A stretch of DNA of 64,000 nucleotides, from contig NZ_CP023564.1 of assembly GCF_002407065.1 (NCBI RefSeq), positions 3,534,001 through 3,598,000 of the forward strand, in the 5' to 3' direction. The position numbers were made by a program, and so were the translations under genes. The notes under the pieces are model-generated. The model saw nothing but the letters and a program-made list of their open reading frames with translations, did no database searches and was not told the DNA's origin. Positions 60,461-64,000 of the stretch are shown in pieces (within the stretch, counting starts at the first letter, position 1; each line of letters opens with the position of its first letter). Origin of the DNA: Brachybacterium ginsengisoli. Its GTDB lineage: Bacteria > Actinomycetota > Actinomycetes > Actinomycetales > Dermabacteraceae.

Positions 60461-61375
60461 ATGGATCCTCGTCGTCTGCTCATCTTCCGCACCGTCGTGC
60501 GCAACGGCTCGATCGGTGCCGGCGCCCGCGAGCTGGGCTGGACCCAGCCCGCGGTCTCCCAGCACCTCGCCGCGCTCGAGAAGGAGGTGGGCACGCAGCT
60601 GCTGCTGCGCTCCTCCGCGGGGATCACGCCCACGGAGGCCGGCGGCCGGCTCGCCGCCCATGCCGAGGCGATCGCCGCCCAGCTCCACGCCGCCGAGGAG
60701 GAGCTCGCGGACATCACCGCGCTGCGCCGCGGCACGGTGAAGTTCGGGACCTTCCCGTCGGCCGCCGCGATGCTGCTGCCGCCGGTGCTGAACCGTCTCG
60801 CCGAGACCGCACCGGATCTGGACGTCACCTTCTCCGAGCTCGAGCCGCCGGACGCCGTGGTCGCGCTGCGCGAGGGCGATCTCGACCTGGCGCTGGTGTT
60901 CCGCTACCCCTGCAGCGACATCGGCGACGAGGGCACCCTGGAGTGGACGCCGCTGATGGAGGACCGCGTGATGCTGGTGATGCCGCGCGACCATCCCCGC
61001 GCCGAGGACCCGGACCTCACCCTGGGCGATCTCGCGCAGGACCCGTGGATCGCGGGCTGCGAGCGGTGTCGGGCGAACCTCATCTCGAGCGCCCGTCGGG
61101 CGGGCTTCTCGCCGACGGTGCGCCACTCGACCGACGACACGATCGTGGTCCAGCAGCTGATCATGCACGGCGGCGGTGTGGCGCTCATGCCGGAGACCGC
61201 CCTCGAGGCCGCACCGACCGCGGACCTCGTGGTACGCGCGATCCCGGACCTCGACAACCGCATGATCGGCCTGCTCAACCGTCGCGGCGCCCTGGCGATC
61301 CCGGCCGTGGGGGCGCTGCGGGACGCGCTGGTGGCAGAGACCACCGAGCGCCTGGCCACGGCGGTGATGATCTGA
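60461..61375 (+). CDS. LysR-family transcriptional regulator
   Basis: A 304-residue regulator with the N-terminal HTH at about 18-40 (NGSIGAGARELGWTQPAVSQHL) and an effector domain (FPSAAAMLLPPVLNRLAETAP and later motifs) to the end. It is the only regulator near the transporter/monooxygenase operon and may correspond to the YtlI-type LysR of ytm operons; the islet now separates them. ATG 61375 end overlaps the next gene by 4 nt. Confidence 0.9.
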   Translation: MDPRRLLIFRTVVRNGSIGAGARELGWTQPAVSQHLAALEKEVGTQLLLRSSAGITPTEAGGRLAAHAEAIAAQLHAAEEELADITALRRGTVKFGTFPSAAAMLLPPVLNRLAETAPDLDVTFSELEPPDAVVALREGDLDLALVFRYPCSDIGDEGTLEWTPLMEDRVMLVMPRDHPRAEDPDLTLGDLAQDPWIAGCERCRANLISSARRAGFSPTVRHSTDDTIVVQQLIMHGGGVALMPETALEAAPTADLVVRAIPDLDNRMIGLLNRRGALAIPAVGALRDALVAETTERLATAVMI

Positions 61376-61839
61376 ACGCCGACGCCCCTCGCGTCCCCGC
61401 CCGCGCCTGGCTGCGCCCGGCCCTGCTGCTGATCGGCGGGCTGCTGCTCGCCGTGGTGCTGGTGCTCGCGGAGCAGTGGATCGCCGCGGTCGCCATCGCG
61501 CTCTTCTCGGTGTTCATGGCGTACTGGACGAGCCCGCTGCGCGCCGGCGAGCACACCCCGCTGGCGACCGCCCTCGAGCGCCGAGGCCCGGGCACCGCGA
61601 TCGTGCTGTGGGCCCCGGGGAACCCGCTCTCGAGCCGGCTGCAGGTCGCCTTCCGCAGCCCGCGCGAGGACCTGGTGTGGGTGAACGTGCACCGCGACGC
61701 CGCGGCCCAGGAGCTGCTGACCGAGCACGGCGGGGCCGACTCGCTGCCGCTGGTGCTGGTGGGCGGGTCGGTGCAGCGACGCGCCACCGCGGGCGAGCTG
61801 CTGGACCTGCAGGACGCCGAGCTGCGCCGCGGGGAGTGA
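61372..61839 (+). CDS. Membrane protein with cysteine-less thioredoxin-like domain, probable CTG start
   Basis: 155 residues. No ATG, GTG or TTG exists in the frame before the first membrane segment; CTG at 61372 overlaps the LysR stop as CTGA, the same 4-nt style as ATGA and GTGA elsewhere in this window, so I take it as the start. Two membrane segments lie at about 13-50. The rest has a thioredoxin/glutaredoxin fold (TAIVLWAPGNPLSSRLQVAF, then SLPLVLVGG with the cis-Pro), but the CxxC position reads APGNP with no cysteine. It is presumably a non-redox member. Internal GTG codons would remove part of the first helix. Confidence 0.55.
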   Translation: MNADAPRVPARAWLRPALLLIGGLLLAVVLVLAEQWIAAVAIALFSVFMAYWTSPLRAGEHTPLATALERRGPGTAIVLWAPGNPLSSRLQVAFRSPREDLVWVNVHRDAAAQELLTEHGGADSLPLVLVGGSVQRRATAGELLDLQDAELRRGE

Positions 61840-61857
61840 CCCCGCGGGGCGGGGTCA
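61837..61857. terminator. Inverted repeat embedding two stop codons
   Basis: TGACCCC (61837-61843) and GGGGTCA (61851-61857), perfect 7-bp arms around 7 nt, begin and end with the stop codons of the two convergent genes. Confidence 0.55.
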
Positions 61858-62139
61858 GGCTCCGGGGACCTCGCCGATGACGACGGTCCACTCGCGGGCC
61901 ACGCGGTCCACGATCACGCTCTCACGCAGGAACGGGTCGGCGTCGAGCGCCGCGAGGGCGGCGGCGTCGGACTCCGCCGTGAGCACGAGCAGGCCGCCCG
62001 GCGTGCCGCCCAGCGGACCGGAGAGCAGCAGCGTGCCCTCGGCGTGCAGCGCGGAGAGGAACTCGCGGTGCTCGGGGCGGAAGGTCGCGACGAGGTCGGC
62101 GTCGTCGGTGTAGGTGTACTGGACGGCGAAGAGGGCCAT
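61855..62139 (-). CDS. YciI-family protein
   Basis: A 94-residue protein with the ferredoxin-like YciI fold (YTDDADLVATFRPEHREFLSALHAEGTLLLSGPLG). The His-Asp pair typical of YciI (His in RPEHREF and the Asp in DPFLRESVI) is visible. Members are small enzymes or accessory proteins of unknown reaction. ATG 62139 follows AGGAGCGAGC. Confidence 0.87.
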   Translation of the reverse strand: MALFAVQYTYTDDADLVATFRPEHREFLSALHAEGTLLLSGPLGGTPGGLLVLTAESDAAALAALDADPFLRESVIVDRVAREWTVVIGEVPGA

Positions 62140-62218
62140 GCTCGCTCCTGACGAAGATCGATGATGCTGACCGGCCCATCCTTCCGCATCCGGGCCGCGG
62201 CTCGAGGACCCGTCCGGC

Positions 62219-63001
62219 TCAGCCCTCCCGGATCGGCAGCCACTCCAGGACGTCCTGGATGCTCTGGTCCCAGAAGTCCCAGGTGTGGGCTCCCGGGCGC
62301 AGACGGGCCTGCACCTCGACCCCGCGGTCCTCGGCGGCGGCGAGGAAGGTGCGGTTGTGCTCGAGCAGCTGGTCCTCGGTGCCGCAGTCGACGAACAGGG
62401 CGGGCAGCGCGGCGGGGTCGGCCGCGCTCACCAGGCCCACCAGGTCGTCGGCGGTGCCGGCGATGTCCTGGCCCGCCCACACCCGCTCGCCGAGGGTGCC
62501 GGTCCAGGAGAGGTCCAGCGTGCGCGCGTCGAGCACGCCGGAGAGGCTCGCGGCGGCGGCGAAGCGGTCGGGATGGTTCAGCGCCAGCTTGAACGCGCCG
62601 AAGCCGCCCATCGACAGGCCCGCCACGAAGGTGTCCTCGCGGGCGGTGGAGACGCGGAAGGTGCGGGAGACCAGCTCGGGCAGCTCCTCGGCGACGAAGG
62701 TCCAGTACTTCTCCCCCGCCGCCTCGTCGGCGTAGAAGGAGCGGCGCACCTCGGGCATCACCACGGCGATCCCCTTCTCGCTCGCGTAGCGCTCGATCGA
62801 GGTGCGGCGCTCCCAGACGGTGCAGTCGTCGCTCAGCCCGTGCAGGAGGTAGAGCACGGGCACGCCGCGGTCGTCGCCGTCGGCCGCGGCATCCGCCGCC
62901 CCCTCCATGCCGATGCCGGAGGCGGCCTGCGGCATCAGCACCACCATCGAGGTGCCCATGCCGAGGGTCTCGGCGAAGAAGTCGGTGCGCAGGCGGATCA
63001 T
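62219..63001 (-). CDS. Alpha/beta-hydrolase esterase (EsteraseD/FGH type)
   Basis: A 260-residue esterase. Nucleophile Ser in GLSMGG (AGLSMGGFGAFKLAL), acidic Asp in VDCGTEDQLL, catalytic His in GAHTWDFW. VLYLLHGLSDDCTVWERRTSIERYA near the N-terminus is typical. No signal peptide, so cytosolic. ATG 63001 lies behind AGGAG; the frame continues upstream without RBS. Next to an amylase-family gene, though divergent. Confidence 0.88.
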   Translation of the reverse strand: MIRLRTDFFAETLGMGTSMVVLMPQAASGIGMEGAADAAADGDDRGVPVLYLLHGLSDDCTVWERRTSIERYASEKGIAVVMPEVRRSFYADEAAGEKYWTFVAEELPELVSRTFRVSTAREDTFVAGLSMGGFGAFKLALNHPDRFAAAASLSGVLDARTLDLSWTGTLGERVWAGQDIAGTADDLVGLVSAADPAALPALFVDCGTEDQLLEHNRTFLAAAEDRGVEVQARLRPGAHTWDFWDQSIQDVLEWLPIREG

Positions 63002-63072
63002 CGTCGGGAGCTCCTGGGGTCGGCATCGGTGCACGGTCTCCCCCATTGAACACTCCCCCGGGCCTCCCCGCC

Positions 63073-63078
63073 TACGAT
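63073..63078 (+). promoter_or_regulatory. -10 box placed for leaderless transcription
   Basis: TACGAT is exactly 6 nt before the ATG of the amylase-family gene at 63085. Confidence 0.5.
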
Positions 63079-63084
63079 GGCGCC

Positions 63085-64000
63085 ATGACGACCGAGAGCG
63101 CTCCGTCCTGGATCCGCGATGCGATCTGCTGGCAGGTGTACCCGCTGGGGTTCTGCGGCGCGCCGCGCCGACGGGACGATCTCGGGGGCGAGGGCTACGG
63201 CGGGGCCGACGGGGAGAACGTGGTCCATCGCCTGCCGCGCCTGCACGGCTGGCTCGACCACCTGGTGGGCCTCGGCGCGAACGTGCTGCTGCTGAACCCG
63301 GTCTTCGACTCCGTCTCCCACGGCTACGACACCCTCGAGCACCGCCGCCTGGATCCGCGCCTCGGCGACGAGCGCGACATGGACGCCCTGATCGCCGCCT
63401 GCCACGAGCGCGGGATCCGCGTTGTGCTCGACGGGGTGTTCAACCACATCTCGGACCGCCATCCGGTGGCGCGGCGCGCGATCGCCGCCGGCCCCGGCAC
63501 GGAGGAGGGCGACCGGATCCGCTGGTCCGGCACCAGTCCCTACGGCTTCGAGGGCAACGCCGACCTCCTCGAGATCGACCTGGGCGACGCCGTCATCCAG
63601 GACCGGGTCGTGGAGATCATGGGGCGCTGGCTGGACCGCGGCGTGGACGGCTGGCGGCTGGACGCGATGTACGCGGCGGGCCCGGAGGCCTGGGCGCCGA
63701 TCCTCGAGCGGGTGCGGGCGGCACATCCCGGGGCGTGGGTCCTCGGCGAGGTCATCCATGGCGACTACCCGCAGTTCGCGGCGGCCTCCGGCGCGGACTC
63801 GATCACCCAGTACGAGCTGTGGAAAGCGATCTGGTCCTCCCTGGCCGACGGGAACCTCTTCGAGCTCGCCCACGCGCTGGGCCGCCACCAGGAGTTCCTC
63901 GGGGCCGACGGCGGCGCCCACCCCCTCACCTTCGTGGGCAACCACGACACCACCCGCATCGCCTCCCAGCTGCCGGACGGGCGGGACCTGGCCGCCGCCT
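63085..64000 (+). CDS. Alpha-amylase family glycoside hydrolase (GH13), 5' part
   Basis: The frame is open from ATG 63085 to the window end (about 305 residues). The barrel core shows AICWQVYPLGF, VVLDGVFNHIS (region I), GWRLDAMYA with the nucleophile Asp (region II), VLGEVIHGD with the acid/base Glu (region III) and FVGNHDTTR with the third Asp (region IV). No signal is present, so it is cytosolic, like trehalose- or maltooligosaccharide-processing and neopullulanase-like enzymes. The 3' end is outside the window. Confidence 0.87.
   Translation, partial: MTTESAPSWIRDAICWQVYPLGFCGAPRRRDDLGGEGYGGADGENVVHRLPRLHGWLDHLVGLGANVLLLNPVFDSVSHGYDTLEHRRLDPRLGDERDMDALIAACHERGIRVVLDGVFNHISDRHPVARRAIAAGPGTEEGDRIRWSGTSPYGFEGNADLLEIDLGDAVIQDRVVEIMGRWLDRGVDGWRLDAMYAAGPEAWAPILERVRAAHPGAWVLGEVIHGDYPQFAAASGADSITQYELWKAIWSSLADGNLFELAHALGRHQEFLGADGGAHPLTFVGNHDTTRIASQLPDGRDLAAA

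Overview
This 64 kb window is very GC-rich, densely packed chromosomal DNA from an actinobacterium. GTG starts, Tat-type lipoprotein signals, a resuscitation-promoting-factor-type transglycosylase, a DUF222/HNH nuclease gene and many promoters with a TANNNT box exactly 6 nt before the start codon all fit Actinobacteria. Gene content resembles Brachybacterium or another Dermabacteraceae, but that placement is inference. I see no rRNA, tRNA, CRISPR array, prophage or insertion sequence.

Layout. 0-5.5 kb: the tail of an unknown gene, a polysaccharide-initiating glycosyltransferase, a TetR/MFS pair sharing a palindromic operator, and an Rpf-like cell-wall hydrolase with two almost identical C-terminal repeats. 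5.7-14.4 kb: an HTTM-type membrane protein with a small partner, two more DHA2-type MFS exporters, a membrane-anchored unknown, an M48 protease and an aldehyde dehydrogenase. 14.4-25.3 kb: a MauE-thioredoxin fusion, manA with an overlapping unknown gene, a PoxB-type enzyme, a HlyC/CorC protein, a serine hydrolase and a MacA/MacB-like export system. 25.3-33.2 kb: a carbohydrate locus with heparinase II/III-like lyase, extracellular binding protein, two permeases, a divergent LacI regulator with twin operators, and a GH43-like enzyme. 33.3-39.2 kb: a degenerate CPBP protein, VOC protein, F420-reductase-like protein, a two-component system, and an ECF41 sigma factor beside a DUF1059 gene that carries an ECF41-type promoter.

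39.2-49.8 kb: an A+T-richer gap with a strong hairpin before a DUF222/HNH nuclease, a kinase-like/methyltransferase fusion, an aldo/keto reductase, a secreted thermonuclease, an ornithine cyclodeaminase/GNAT pair and an ArsR/SulP pair. 49.8-61.4 kb: a divergent locus with an 829-residue FAD/F420-reductase-like fusion on one strand. On the other are a polar amino-acid ABC transporter with two tandem binding proteins, two flavin-dependent monooxygenases and, further on, a LysR regulator. This content resembles the Bacillus ytm/yxe S-alkyl-cysteine salvage operons. Between the last monooxygenase and the LysR gene lies a 1.5 kb islet carrying one gene for an unrecognised 429-residue protein, bounded by 51-bp direct repeats of the monooxygenase 3' end. 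61.4-64 kb: a cysteine-less thioredoxin-fold membrane protein with a probable CTG start, a YciI protein, an esterase, and an alpha-amylase-family gene running off the end.

Two patterns recur. At least eight genes look leaderless (TANNNT-N6-ATG/GTG). Most convergent gene pairs share a short inverted repeat whose arms contain both stop codons, probably compact bidirectional terminators. The strongest candidates for something undescribed are the repeat-bounded islet and the kinase-methyltransferase fusion.
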